A DNA stretch of 64,000 bases from Paracoccaceae bacterium (GTDB lineage: Bacteria; Pseudomonadota; Alphaproteobacteria; Rhodobacterales; Rhodobacteraceae): the NCBI GenBank assembly GCA_018222585.1, contig JAAFAB010000004.1:186001-250000 (forward strand). The letters run 5' to 3'. The translations under genes were made by a program, and so were the position numbers. Positions 37,436 to 47,613 of this stretch are shown here, piece after piece; within the stretch, counting starts at the first letter, position 1, and each line of letters begins with the position of its first letter. The notes under the pieces are model-generated. The model saw nothing but the letters and a program-made list of their open reading frames with translations. It did not search any database and was not told the origin of the DNA.

Positions 37436-38787
37436 CCGACGCAACCGCATCCGGTGTCCCCGCAGGCAAGCACACCTCGGGCTCGCTGCTGGAACAGAAC
37501 CCCCGCACCAAGCGCCGCAACGCCGCCGAAGCCCGCTTCAAGATGTACGGCATGGCCGCCGTCGGCATCGGCCTGGTCTTCCTGGTCCTGCTGCTGGTCG
37601 CCATCGTGCGCAACGGCGTGCCGGCCTATACCCAGACCTTCCTCAGCCTGCCGATCGAACTGAAGGCCGAGGCCCTCGACAAGAACGGCAACCGCGATCT
37701 CGACGACATCCGCAAGGTCTCGACCTTCGGCTACAACCCGCTGCTGGACGAGGCGCTGCTGCGCGTGGTCGCCGACAACGGGATCGAGAGCGACTATTCG
37801 GGCGCCGACCTGCGCAAGATGATCTCCTCCTCGGCGGCGGCGCAGGTGCGGGACTACGTGCTGACCCACCCCGCCGACATCGGCGAGACGGTCGAGTTCC
37901 GCGTGCTGGCCTCCTCCCGCGTGGATGGCTACCTGAAGGGCCGCGTGGTCCGCGAGGACCTCGAGCGCGACAAGAACCTCGACGCCGCGCATCTCGACAT
38001 CATCGACGTGCTGCGGGACGAAGGCGTGGTCAGCCGGACCTTCAACTGGGCCTTCATCTTCGGCGCCGACGCCTCCGAAAGCCGCCCCGAGCAGGCCGGG
38101 ATCGGTGTCTCGATGCTGGGCTCGCTGTTCATGATGATCGTGGTTCTGCTGCTCTCGCTGCCCATCGGGGTCGCCGCCTCGATCTACCTCGAGGAATTCG
38201 CGCCGAAGAACCGCTGGACCGACCTGATCGAGGTGAACATCTCGAACCTGGCGGCCGTGCCCTCGATCGTCTTCGGTATCCTGGGCCTGGCGGTGTTCAT
38301 CCAGTTCATGCACCTGCCGCAATCGGCGCCGCTGGTCGGTGGCCTGGTGCTGACACTGATGACCCTGCCGACGATCATCATCTCGACCCGCGCCTCGCTG
38401 AAATCGGTGCCGCCCTCGATCCGCGACGCGGCACTGGGGGTAGGGGCCTCGAAGATGCAATCGGTCTTCCACCACGTGCTGCCGCTGGCCATGCCCGGCA
38501 TCCTGACCGGCACCATCATCGGCCTGGCGCAGGCCCTGGGCGAAACCGCGCCGCTGCTGCTGATCGGCATGGTGGGCTACATCGCCTCGAACTATCCCGA
38601 CGGGGTCGCCTCGGGCTTCCTCGATCCCAACTCGGCCATGCCCGCCCAGATCTACGAATGGGCCAAGCGCGCCGACCCGGCCTATTACGAACGTGCCTGG
38701 GGGGGGATCATCATCCTGCTGCTCTTCCTCATGACCATGAACATCATCGCCGTCATCCTGCGCCGCCGCTTCGAGCGCCGCTGGTAA
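37432..38787 (+). CDS. pstA: phosphate ABC transporter permease PstA
   Basis: Second membrane subunit of the importer, 451 residues. Like its PstC partner it carries an extended N-terminus: one membrane segment near 40-60, then about 170 periplasmic residues. The core permease begins near 225 (GSLFMMIVVLLLSLPIGVAASIYLEEFA) and shows the coupling loop ALGVGASKMQSVFHHVLPLAMPG. The ATG at 37432 overlaps the pstC stop. Confidence 0.93.
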   Translation: MTDATASGVPAGKHTSGSLLEQNPRTKRRNAAEARFKMYGMAAVGIGLVFLVLLLVAIVRNGVPAYTQTFLSLPIELKAEALDKNGNRDLDDIRKVSTFGYNPLLDEALLRVVADNGIESDYSGADLRKMISSSAAAQVRDYVLTHPADIGETVEFRVLASSRVDGYLKGRVVREDLERDKNLDAAHLDIIDVLRDEGVVSRTFNWAFIFGADASESRPEQAGIGVSMLGSLFMMIVVLLLSLPIGVAASIYLEEFAPKNRWTDLIEVNISNLAAVPSIVFGILGLAVFIQFMHLPQSAPLVGGLVLTLMTLPTIIISTRASLKSVPPSIRDAALGVGASKMQSVFHHVLPLAMPGILTGTIIGLAQALGETAPLLLIGMVGYIASNYPDGVASGFLDPNSAMPAQIYEWAKRADPAYYERAWGGIIILLLFLMTMNIIAVILRRRFERRW

Positions 38788-38809
38788 CTGATAGGATAGG
38801 GACAGACCC

Positions 38810-39607
<798 letters not shown>

Positions 39608-39692
39608 TCCGAAGCCGCAAAGCCCTGTGACGGGGCAGGGGGCCGCCCCCTGTCCGCCCCATGAGTGACCCCGGGTGAGGAGCCCAAGACCG

Positions 39693-40430
39693 ATGTCGGA
39701 CCAACATATCGCAAGTGCCTACGACCGTGACCTGGAAGGCGTCCAGGCGCGCATCATGAAGATGGGCGGACTGGTCGAACAGGCCATCCTGGAAGCCTCG
39801 CAGGCGCTGGAAGACCGTGACGAGGAGCTGGCCGAGAAGGTGCGCGCCGGCGACCGTGTCATCGACGACCTGGAAGAGCTGATCCAGGAAGAGGCCGCCC
39901 GCATCATCGCCCTGCGCCAGCCGGCGGCGGGCGACCTGCGCATCGTGCTGTCGATCCTGAAGATCGCCGGCAACCTCGAACGGATCGGCGACTACGCCAA
40001 GAACATGGCCAAGCGCACCTCGGTGCTGGTCCAGATGCAGCCCATTGCCGGCGCCCATACCGCGCTGCGCCGCATGGCGCGCGAGGTCGAGGCGATGCTG
40101 CGTGACGCGCTCGACGCCTATATCCAGCGCGACCCGGTGCTGGCCCAGGACGTGATCAACCGCGACCGCGACGTCGATCAGATGTACAATGCGCTGTTCC
40201 GCGAGTTCCTGACCTTCATGATGGAGGATCCGCGCAACATCACGGCCTGCATGCACCTGCATTTCATCGCCAAGAACACCGAGCGCATGGGCGATCATGT
40301 CACCTCCATCGCCGAGCAGGTGGTCTACCTTGTCACCGGCTCCGCCCCGGAAGAGACCCGTCAGAAGGGTGACAAGACCTCGACCGATATCGGCGTGGCC
40401 CCGGATGCGCCCCTGAGGGGAGACGCGTAA
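39693..40430 (+). CDS. phoU: phosphate signalling protein PhoU
   Basis: Negative regulator linking Pst transport to PhoR, 245 residues. Two three-helix PhoU repeats are visible with metal-cluster motifs of the type EAARIIALRQPAAGDLR and NIERxGD-like NLERIGDYAKNMA and NTERMGDHV. GTGAGGAG precedes the ATG. Its stop is one base from phoB, so the two are co-translated. Confidence 0.95.
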   Translation: MSDQHIASAYDRDLEGVQARIMKMGGLVEQAILEASQALEDRDEELAEKVRAGDRVIDDLEELIQEEAARIIALRQPAAGDLRIVLSILKIAGNLERIGDYAKNMAKRTSVLVQMQPIAGAHTALRRMAREVEAMLRDALDAYIQRDPVLAQDVINRDRDVDQMYNALFREFLTFMMEDPRNITACMHLHFIAKNTERMGDHVTSIAEQVVYLVTGSAPEETRQKGDKTSTDIGVAPDAPLRGDA

Positions 40431-40431
40431 C

Positions 40432-41124
40432 ATGGCCGCCGATCAGCAACCCACCGTTCTTGTCGTGGAAGATGAACCGGCGCAGCGGGAAGTTCTGGCC
40501 TACAACCTCGAAGCCGAAGGGTTCCGCGTGTCCCGTGCCGAGAACGGCGAGGAGGCCATCCTTCTCGTCGACGAAGTGGCACCCGATATCATCGTGCTGG
40601 ACTGGATGCTGCCGAACCTCTCGGGCATCGAGGTCTGCCGGCAGCTGAAGATGCGCTCCGAGACGCGCGGCGTGCCGATCATCATGCTGTCCGCGCGCTC
40701 CGAGGAGGTCGACCGGGTGCGCGGCCTTGAAACCGGCGCCGACGACTACGTGGTCAAACCCTATTCGGTGATCGAACTGATGGCCCGGGTCCGCGCGCAG
40801 CTGCGCCGCACCCGGCCGGCCTCGATGGGCGAGCGGCTGGAGTACGAGGATATCGTGCTGGACGCCGAGACCCACCGGGTGACGCGCCAGTCCCGGGAGC
40901 TGAAGCTGGGGCCGACCGAGTTCCGCCTGCTGTCGACCTTCATGGAAAAGCCCGGCCGTGTCTGGTCGCGCGAGCAGCTTCTGGACCGTGTCTGGGGCCG
41001 CGACATCTATGTCGACACCCGCACTGTGGATGTTCACATCGGCCGTCTGCGCAAGGCGCTCTGTGCCCATGGTGGGGACGACCCGCTGCGCACGGTCCGC
41101 GGGGCCGGCTACGCTCTCGGCTGA
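40432..41124 (+). CDS. phoB: phosphate-regulon response regulator PhoB
   Basis: DNA-binding activator of the Pho regulon, 230 residues. The receiver has acidic pair residues E13/D14 and phospho-acceptor D57 (IVLDWMLP). A C-terminal OmpR-type winged helix follows (LGPTEFRLLSTFMEKPGRVWSREQLL, then TVDVHIGRLRKAL). Its sites are expected before pstS and probably before the alkaline phosphatase gene in this window. No clear terminator follows. Confidence 0.95.
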   Translation: MAADQQPTVLVVEDEPAQREVLAYNLEAEGFRVSRAENGEEAILLVDEVAPDIIVLDWMLPNLSGIEVCRQLKMRSETRGVPIIMLSARSEEVDRVRGLETGADDYVVKPYSVIELMARVRAQLRRTRPASMGERLEYEDIVLDAETHRVTRQSRELKLGPTEFRLLSTFMEKPGRVWSREQLLDRVWGRDIYVDTRTVDVHIGRLRKALCAHGGDDPLRTVRGAGYALG

Positions 41125-41523
41125 AGGAAAGCCCGCCGAGGCTGGACGACCCCCGACACGCCGGGGCCAGTGATGCCACCCGGCACTTTCTCGCAGAGCG
41201 GCGCGCCGACGGAGTGTGTGAGCCCAGGAGGCCAGAAGCCGCCCTCGGCCTGTGGGGGGCTAGAAAGGTCTTGGGGCCAACGGGTTCCAACGAGTTGAGA
41301 TAGGTTCTGTAATCAGTATTATGTAAATATATGGTTGACACCCCGGACCCGGGCCATGACGGCCAGGCCCTGATCTCTTGGTTTCAAGTTGCCCGAGGGT
41401 ACGACAAACCGCCTTTTGTCTCGTGACCGCGCAAGTTGCCAGCCGCAAGTCATCTGAGGGACATGCCGCTTGGATGTGGCTCAGACCTCGAAGCGTCGCT
41501 GGGTCATCGCCGCCGGACAAGCG
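41125..41523. other. intergenic region between phoB and cheD
   Basis: About 400 bases between convergent genes. The only notable sequence is an AT-rich island at 41295-41340 with TTGAGA-16-TATTAT, a sigma-70-like promoter reading rightward, yet no plus-strand gene follows. An unannotated RNA is possible. I see no tRNA, repeat or good terminator. Confidence 0.35.
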
Positions 41524-42057
41524 TCAGAACAGCTCGACCCCATTTCTCTCGACCTTCTCCGGCTTGGGTGGCGGTGCAACCACCTCTGGCGCCGCTGCCA
41601 CCGTGCGCTGCATGACCCTGCCTTCGTCGACGATGAACTTGATCTGCCGCGCCGAGTTGCCGCCCAGGCTTTTTCCCATCAGCGGAATCCCCTCCCGTTC
41701 AAGGAATTCGACGACAAAGCTACCGTTCGAATGTCCAATGTCTGAAAGGCCATTGATCATGTTGGCGCCGCCGAAGACCTTTGCATTCAGGCGGGAGCGC
41801 ACAGCGCCGAGCCGGACCAGCCCGTTGATCAGGAGCTCCATGGCGTTCACCCCGGCAAAATCGTTGACACCAAGCGCCGTATGCGACCGCGCGACAAGGA
41901 TATGGTTCATGCCTCCGACGCCACGGATCGGATCCCAGATACAGGTGGCAACGCAGCTTCCCAGAATCGTGGTGATCATGCCTCCTCGGACATCGGATAC
42001 CGCCCATTCACCTTGTGTTATGTTGATATGCGGGCCCTTGCCGCTTGCTTGTCTCAC
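41524..42057 (-). CDS. cheD: chemoreceptor glutamine deamidase CheD
   Basis: Deamidates glutamines on chemoreceptors to tune signalling. The 177-residue protein has the catalytic Cys in ILGSCVATCI (about 34) and the His in GGMNHILVA, both invariant in the family. The C-terminal 30 residues are Pro/Glu-rich and variable. It lies nine bases after cheB, the third gene of an MCP-cheB-cheD unit. Confidence 0.93.
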   Translation of the reverse strand: MRQASGKGPHINITQGEWAVSDVRGGMITTILGSCVATCIWDPIRGVGGMNHILVARSHTALGVNDFAGVNAMELLINGLVRLGAVRSRLNAKVFGGANMINGLSDIGHSNGSFVVEFLEREGIPLMGKSLGGNSARQIKFIVDEGRVMQRTVAAAPEVVAPPPKPEKVERNGVELF

Positions 42058-42066
42058 TCCCCGCTC

Positions 42067-43131
42067 CTATCCGCTGCGCCGGCCGTCACAGGAAGCACAG
42101 ATGGCTTGTGCGATCTCCGACAGAGGCAATTGTTCATCGAGGATTCCAAGCTCTGCGGCGGCACGGGGCATCCCATAGACCACACTGCTTGCCTCGTCCT
42201 GACCGATGCAATGGGCGCCCCTGCGCTTCAGGGCTTCCATGCCGCTCGCACCGTCCTTGCCGATACCCGTCAACAGCACGGCCACGATGTTCTCGGCGCA
42301 GTCCACGGCCGACATGAAAAGCTCATCGACCGACGGGATGTGACCGTTGCGTTTGGGCGCCGCGATTGCCGTGATCTGGTAGCCGCGCCCGGACCGCCGA
42401 ACACCTGTGTGTTCGGCGCCGCCAGGAGACAGGTAGATGTGGCCGGGTTCAAGCACCCTGCCGTCAACCGCCAGCTCGACCCGTTGCGGCAACAGATCAT
42501 CGAGGCGCCGTGCAAAACTGACAAGGAAGCTTTCCGGCATGTGCTGAGAGATGACGATGGGCGGCGACTGAGACGGCATCTTCCTTAGCACCGTCTCCAC
42601 TGCGGCCACGCCGCCTGTAGAGGCACCAACAAGAACGATTCTTCCGTTCCAGCGCTGGAAACGCGCGGGGGCGACCGGCTGGTTCCGATCTGGGATCGGC
42701 GTTGGACCACCTGCTCCGCGTCGGAACCGTTTCGCGGTCTTTACCCGTGAAACCAGTTTCTCGAGTGCCTCGGGCGTGATGCCACTGACAGGCTTCGGCA
42801 ACACGTCCACAGCGCCGAGAGACAGGGCGCGCACCGCGTTTTCACTGCCCTGTTGAGTGACCGAGGAAAACATGACCACGGGCATCGGACGAAGCCGCAT
42901 CAGTCGCTCGAGGAATTCCAGACCGCTCATCCGGGGCATCTCGACATCAAGCGTCAGGACATCCGGGTCGAGCTTCTTGATCATCTCGCGGGCCATGTAG
43001 GCGTCGTTGGCAACTCCGACGACTTCTATGGTTGGATCGGTGCCGAGCGCGTGACGGATCAGGCCTTGTACCGAAGGCTGGTCGTCAACGATCAGAACGC
43101 GGGTCTTGTCTTGCGAACTCGACAACGTCAT
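42067..43131 (-). CDS. cheB: chemotaxis methylesterase CheB
   Basis: Removes methyl groups from chemoreceptors when phosphorylated; 354 residues. The receiver domain has phospho-acceptor D62 (TLDVEMPRMSG). The esterase domain begins near 165 with the Ser of VGASTGG, followed by SQHMP (His) and GIGKDGASG (Asp), the full triad. The ATG at 43131 has GGAG five bases before it; a GTG six bases upstream is an alternative. No cheA, cheW, cheY or cheR lies within the window, so the core cluster is elsewhere. Confidence 0.94.
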   Translation of the reverse strand: MTLSSSQDKTRVLIVDDQPSVQGLIRHALGTDPTIEVVGVANDAYMAREMIKKLDPDVLTLDVEMPRMSGLEFLERLMRLRPMPVVMFSSVTQQGSENAVRALSLGAVDVLPKPVSGITPEALEKLVSRVKTAKRFRRGAGGPTPIPDRNQPVAPARFQRWNGRIVLVGASTGGVAAVETVLRKMPSQSPPIVISQHMPESFLVSFARRLDDLLPQRVELAVDGRVLEPGHIYLSPGGAEHTGVRRSGRGYQITAIAAPKRNGHIPSVDELFMSAVDCAENIVAVLLTGIGKDGASGMEALKRRGAHCIGQDEASSVVYGMPRAAAELGILDEQLPLSEIAQAICASCDGRRSG

Positions 43132-43167
43132 TGCCACTCCATTCCGTCCATTCCCTGCCAGGCCAGG

Positions 43168-46100
43168 TCAGAAGTCTTCCCAGCCACTTGTTTCCGGAGC
43201 CTTGGCCGGCGCCACGGCGAGGTTGCCCCGTGTCGCCGGCGCGGTGCCTCGGGCAGCATCCTCTTTTCCCGAAGCTTTGCCGCGGGGTCTGGCAGCCGGC
43301 GCGACCGGCAGATCCCCGACGCGAAAGTGCCCGATGGTTTCTGCAAGGCTGTTGGCCCGCTGCGCGAGGGCATGGCTGGCCGACGTCGTCTCTTCGAACA
43401 TTGCGGCATTCTGTTGTGTCACGTGGTCGATCTGGTTCACGGCCGAGTTCACCTGGTTGAGTCCGATGCTCTGCTCCTTTCCGGCCTGTGCAATCTCGGC
43501 GATGTAGTCCGAGATTTCCGATATCGAACTGACGATCTTCTTCAGGGTCTCTCCGGTTACGCCAACGAGTTCGACACCTCGGGAGACATGCTGACCGGAA
43601 ACCGTTATCAGCTGGTTGATTTCCGCGGCGGCATTTGCACAGCGTTGCGCCAGGGCACGGACCTCGGTGGCGACGACTGCGAAGCCGCGGCCGGCTTCCC
43701 CTGCCCGCGCAGCCTCGACTCCCGCATTGAGCGCCAGGAGGTTGGTCTGGAACGAGATATCGTCGATTACCGAGATCACCTTCATGATCTCCTTCGAGGA
43801 GGCAGATATTTCGGCCATGGCGGACTCCGCCTCGTCGACGATGGAGCCGCTTTCCTCTGCCCGGGCCCGGGCCTCGGTGACGACCTCGTTGGCACGGGCG
43901 GCGCCATCGGCGGTCTGGCCGATATTCGTCGTCAGCTCATCGAGACTGGAGGCCGTATCCTGCAAGGTCATTGCCTGCCGCTCTGTCCGCACGGACATTT
44001 CATCGGCCGCCTTGACGATTTCTGCGGTCTCGCTGTGCATCTCACTGGTCTGCTGGGCGATGTTCGCCATCGCGCGGGTCAGGTTTTCCAGCGCATCATT
44101 GAAATCGGTCCGCAGCTGCTCGTATTCGGGCGCGAAGGGGGTGGTCAAGCGAGAGGTCAGATCCCCGGTGGAGATGTCACGCATTCCAATGCGCAGCGCC
44201 TCGACCACGCTCTGCTGGGCGGCCTGCATGGCCTGCTGCCGGCTCTCGGCCTCGCGCAGCTGTCGCTGTGCCGCGGTCACGTCCGAACCAATAAGGGTCG
44301 TTCCCGCCGTGCTGCCGCGGCGATCGACGATCGGGTAGAGGCCGCCCTCTATGATCGCGTCCTCCTCGTCGCGGCGCCGTACTCTGAAGCGTCCCTGGAC
44401 CGTCTCCCCCTGCATTACGCGATCATGCAGGGAGGCACCCTCGTCGCCCCCGTCGAGAGCGATGTGGTCGACCAGACGCTCGCCCATCAGGCCGCCATCA
44501 CGACCACCGGCAAGGGTCAGGAAGTTGTCGTTGAGGCGCTGGATCATACCCCGGGAGTCGCATTCCATGAACAGTTGTCCGCTGTCGATGGCATTCAGGA
44601 TCGCTGTGCGGCGGCGCACCTCCGTGACGTCGGCCCATTCGACAACCAGGCCACAGAAGTTCCGGTCGCTGTCCCAGACGGCATTCAGCTCGATCTGGAT
44701 GCGGGCTTCTCCGACGGCAATGTCGGTGCGGAAAGGCAGCCGGTCCGGCTGGTTGATCAAGGCACGGATCTGGTCCGGCTTGACATGGAAGACATCCATG
44801 TTGACGCCGATCATCCCATCGGGATCGAAATCATGCCTGATTTGTCGGAAGTCCTCGACCCGATGACGCATCAGCTCGCGCACGGCGTCATTCATGTAGG
44901 TCACGTTGAAGTCGTCGTCGGTGATCATCAGGGCGGCCGAGGTCGAGGCCAAAGCGGCGCTTTGGAAGGCCATCTCGGTCTGTTGGGCGTGAGCCTTCAA
45001 GAGCTTGCCGCGCAGTTCCTCCAGGGCGCCGGAAATCGTGCCCAGCTCGTCTCCGCGGGCGACGTGGGGCACCGGGGTCTCGTAGTCTTCCCGGCTGACT
45101 GCCAGAATGCTGCTTGAAATGTCGCTCAGGGGCCGGGTCACGCCAAGGGCGATAAGGGTCCCGATCAGAGCGGCCAGGGCCAGGATAATACTGCCGTAGG
45201 TCAGGGTCGAGCCGAGGAAGCCCGACACCGCCTTGAGCATCTCGGCCTCGGCTATCTGCACCAGAAAGATCCAGCGGTGGCCGAAGACCTCGGCGGGGGC
45301 AAAGCCGGTGGCCATGTCGTCGGAAAGGCTTTGCGCGAGGGGGGCATGGGTGACACCGCTCTCGCCAGCCAGCGCCCGTTGCAGCGGGGACTCCTGGAGG
45401 ATGGCGCCGCCCTTCCAGCCAGATGTCGGGGTGCGCGCAATCCCATCTGCACCGATGACGAAGTCCAGGCCCAGGGCCCCCAGTCCGCCGATGCGCCCCA
45501 GGCTGGCCGTGATCGAGGCCGGGGTCACGCGAAAGGCAATCGCACCGAGGGTGAGATCGCTGCCTTCCCGAATGGGCGCAATGACGAAGGCCGAGCGTTC
45601 ACTAGCCGGATCATACTGGCTGAAATCCACGAAGGTGATCGGGTCGTCTGCCTGTCCGGCAAGAATGCGCTGCACGGAATCCAGCAGCGTGCCGGATTGC
45701 GCGGTGTTCTGCGTCGTCGCGAAATCCCCTAGCTTGCGGACCGAGTAGACGATCTCCCCGGCGGGGTTGAAGAGCAGCACATCGGCGTAGTCACCACGCT
45801 TCAGCACCCCTCTGAAATGGCTGTGAAACCGAGAATGCAGGCGCGAGTAGACGGACCCATCACCGGCATCTTCCAGGGACTCGCCCTGCCCCGTTCCGTA
45901 AAGCCCGCGCAGCTGGTCGGCGGCCTGCGGGCCAAGCGCCTCCCAGGCCGCGTTGAAACTACGCAGGGCATTCGAGACCAGCGGATTCTGGGCCTGGATC
46001 TCGAGGTCGGTCGTTATTTCCTCGGACCAGAGCGTCATTTGCTCCGCCCGGGCCTCGGCAATCTGGCGGACTTCGTGGTCGCCGCTGTCGAGCAGCGTGC

Positions 46101-46209
46101 GCTTCGCCGAGGAGTAGGTCAGGTAGCCCATGAACCCGAGCGAGAGCGCCACGATCAGGAAGAAGGCCGCCGGCAGGCGCAGAGCAATGCGAATTCTCGA
46201 AAGACCCAT
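43168..46209 (-). CDS. methyl-accepting chemotaxis protein with two PAS domains and CheR tether
   Basis: A large receptor of 1013 residues. A membrane helix at 11-30 is followed by a periplasmic dCache-like ligand domain of about 300 residues, a second helix near 333-357 and a HAMP domain. Two PAS domains follow (about 410-530 and 535-650). The signalling region holds the hairpin tip IDDISFQTNLLALNAGVEAARAG. The protein ends GWEDF, a variant of the NWETF pentapeptide that tethers CheR and CheB. It is the first gene before cheB and cheD, which would act on it. The ligand cannot be predicted. Confidence 0.92.
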   Translation of the reverse strand: MGLSRIRIALRLPAAFFLIVALSLGFMGYLTYSSAKRTLLDSGDHEVRQIAEARAEQMTLWSEEITTDLEIQAQNPLVSNALRSFNAAWEALGPQAADQLRGLYGTGQGESLEDAGDGSVYSRLHSRFHSHFRGVLKRGDYADVLLFNPAGEIVYSVRKLGDFATTQNTAQSGTLLDSVQRILAGQADDPITFVDFSQYDPASERSAFVIAPIREGSDLTLGAIAFRVTPASITASLGRIGGLGALGLDFVIGADGIARTPTSGWKGGAILQESPLQRALAGESGVTHAPLAQSLSDDMATGFAPAEVFGHRWIFLVQIAEAEMLKAVSGFLGSTLTYGSIILALAALIGTLIALGVTRPLSDISSSILAVSREDYETPVPHVARGDELGTISGALEELRGKLLKAHAQQTEMAFQSAALASTSAALMITDDDFNVTYMNDAVRELMRHRVEDFRQIRHDFDPDGMIGVNMDVFHVKPDQIRALINQPDRLPFRTDIAVGEARIQIELNAVWDSDRNFCGLVVEWADVTEVRRRTAILNAIDSGQLFMECDSRGMIQRLNDNFLTLAGGRDGGLMGERLVDHIALDGGDEGASLHDRVMQGETVQGRFRVRRRDEEDAIIEGGLYPIVDRRGSTAGTTLIGSDVTAAQRQLREAESRQQAMQAAQQSVVEALRIGMRDISTGDLTSRLTTPFAPEYEQLRTDFNDALENLTRAMANIAQQTSEMHSETAEIVKAADEMSVRTERQAMTLQDTASSLDELTTNIGQTADGAARANEVVTEARARAEESGSIVDEAESAMAEISASSKEIMKVISVIDDISFQTNLLALNAGVEAARAGEAGRGFAVVATEVRALAQRCANAAAEINQLITVSGQHVSRGVELVGVTGETLKKIVSSISEISDYIAEIAQAGKEQSIGLNQVNSAVNQIDHVTQQNAAMFEETTSASHALAQRANSLAETIGHFRVGDLPVAPAARPRGKASGKEDAARGTAPATRGNLAVAPAKAPETSGWEDF

Positions 46210-46374
46210 GTGTTTCCCCTGCAAGTCCCTAGCAAACGTTTTCTCGAGCACTGCGGCCCCTGGGCGCGCAACCTCCGACGATATGGGCGGGCAGCGGTGA
46301 ATTTTGCTTTAAGCTGGTCCCGGTTTCCGCACCTGCGAAAGATGAATTGCGGAGAATTGCGCGTATCTCGCGCC

Positions 46375-46929
46375 TCAGACCAGGCCCCTGTCGCGACCGA
46401 TCAGCGCGGCATGGGTGCGGTTGCGGGCGCCCAGCTTGCGGCTGAGCCGCTGCATGTGCAGCTTGACGGTGACCTCCTGCAGGTCCAGCTGGCGGGCGAT
46501 TTCCTTGTTCGACAGACCGGCGGCAAGGCCGCGCAGCACCTCGCATTCGCGAGTGGAAAGCGCCGGGATGGCCGTCGGCCCGCTGTCGATCCTCGCCAGG
46601 ATCCGCCCCAGGATCTCCTGCGGGGGCATGGCCTTGCCAAGCACGTCGGCAGCGCCGGCAGCACAGAGCGCGCGGGCCTCTGCGGGATCATGAGCGCCGG
46701 CCATGATCAGCACGGGACAGTTGCCGAAACGGTCGTGAAGACGGGCGATGTCGCGCGCGGGCTCCAGGCCGCCGAGCCGCAGGTCAAGCAGGACAAGCTG
46801 CGGCGGCGGAGCACGCAGCGCCGCCTCGAGGCCGTGATGGCAATCGACGTTGAGCCCGCGGGCGCGCAGCCAGGCGGCAAGGGTATCGCGCAGCAGCGCG
46901 TGGTCGTCGATGAAGAGAATGCCCATCAT
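46375..46929 (-). CDS. LuxR-family (NarL type) response regulator
   Basis: A 184-residue two-component regulator. The receiver has D8/D9 and phospho-acceptor D49 (LVLLDLRLGG). A LuxR helix-turn-helix domain lies at about 120-180 (LSTRECEVLRGLAAGLSNKEIARQL). Start at 46929 follows AAGGGGCG; an adjacent ATG would lose one residue. It is divergent from the periplasmic protein and hybrid kinase genes, and is their likely partner although the kinase also has its own receiver. Confidence 0.88.
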   Translation of the reverse strand: MMGILFIDDHALLRDTLAAWLRARGLNVDCHHGLEAALRAPPPQLVLLDLRLGGLEPARDIARLHDRFGNCPVLIMAGAHDPAEARALCAAGAADVLGKAMPPQEILGRILARIDSGPTAIPALSTRECEVLRGLAAGLSNKEIARQLDLQEVTVKLHMQRLSRKLGARNRTHAALIGRDRGLV

Positions 46930-47045
46930 TGCGCCCCTTTCCAGCAGCATGTCGCGCGGCGTTAGAGGGAACATTAAGACATTGTCGCTAGCCATTCCCT
47001 TAACGGGGACGTCCGGGCCCCGGAAACCGCGAGGAGTGGCAACAG

Positions 47046-47522
47046 ATGATCCGACTTTTCCGATACCTCTTGGCCATTGCCGGCCTCTGCATGATCCTCG
47101 CCCCCGCGGACGGGCGTGCAGAGGATATCCTGCTGACGGTCACCCTGCCCGACCGCATCGTCAGCTTCGACCGGACGGCGCTCGAGGCGCTGCCGGCGAC
47201 GGCGTTCGAAACCTCGACGATCTGGACCGAGGGCGTGCAGCAGTTCCGGGGGGTGCGCATGACGGTGCTGCTGGCCCATCTCGGGATCGAGGGCGGACAG
47301 CTGCAGCTCACCGCAGCCAACGACTATTCCATCGAGATCGCGACGGGCAGCTTCCGCCCGGATGGCGCCATTCTCGCCTACGAGCGCAACGGGACCCCGA
47401 TGACCCTGCGCAGCAAGGGACCGCTCTGGCTTGTCTATCCATATGATTCTTCACCTGATTTCAGATCGGAGGTGATCTATTCCAACTCGATCTGGCAGCT
47501 GGACCGCATTTCGCTGAAGTAG
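47046..47522 (+). CDS. exported molybdopterin-domain-like protein (COG3915 type)
   Basis: A 158-residue secreted protein with a signal peptide ending DGRAED. The mature part resembles a shrunken oxidoreductase molybdopterin-binding domain: FRGVRMTVLLAHLGI, LQLTAANDYSIEI, then LWLVYPYDSSPDFRSEVIYSNSIWQLDRI. The Cys that ligates molybdenum in sulfite oxidases is absent, so it probably binds a ligand rather than catalyses. It lies 91 bases before a hybrid histidine kinase, and such pairs suggest a periplasmic sensory partner. Function is inferred from context. Confidence 0.8.
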   Translation: MIRLFRYLLAIAGLCMILAPADGRAEDILLTVTLPDRIVSFDRTALEALPATAFETSTIWTEGVQQFRGVRMTVLLAHLGIEGGQLQLTAANDYSIEIATGSFRPDGAILAYERNGTPMTLRSKGPLWLVYPYDSSPDFRSEVIYSNSIWQLDRISLK

Positions 47523-47613
47523 CGCCCTGCGGGCGCGCACGCAGGCGATCCGATGGACCGACGTCGGACCGCCTCCGGCAGGTGCAGGTGTCGGCACAAG
47601 GGCGGAGCGACAG

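Noticed and set aside
41145-41170. Terminator after phoB
   Set aside because: CCCCG/CCGGGG pairing is imperfect and there is no T-run.
46930-47045. CtrA sites between the LuxR regulator and the periplasmic protein gene
   Set aside because: TTAG and TTAA elements are present but their spacing does not fit the TTAA-N7-TTAA rule.
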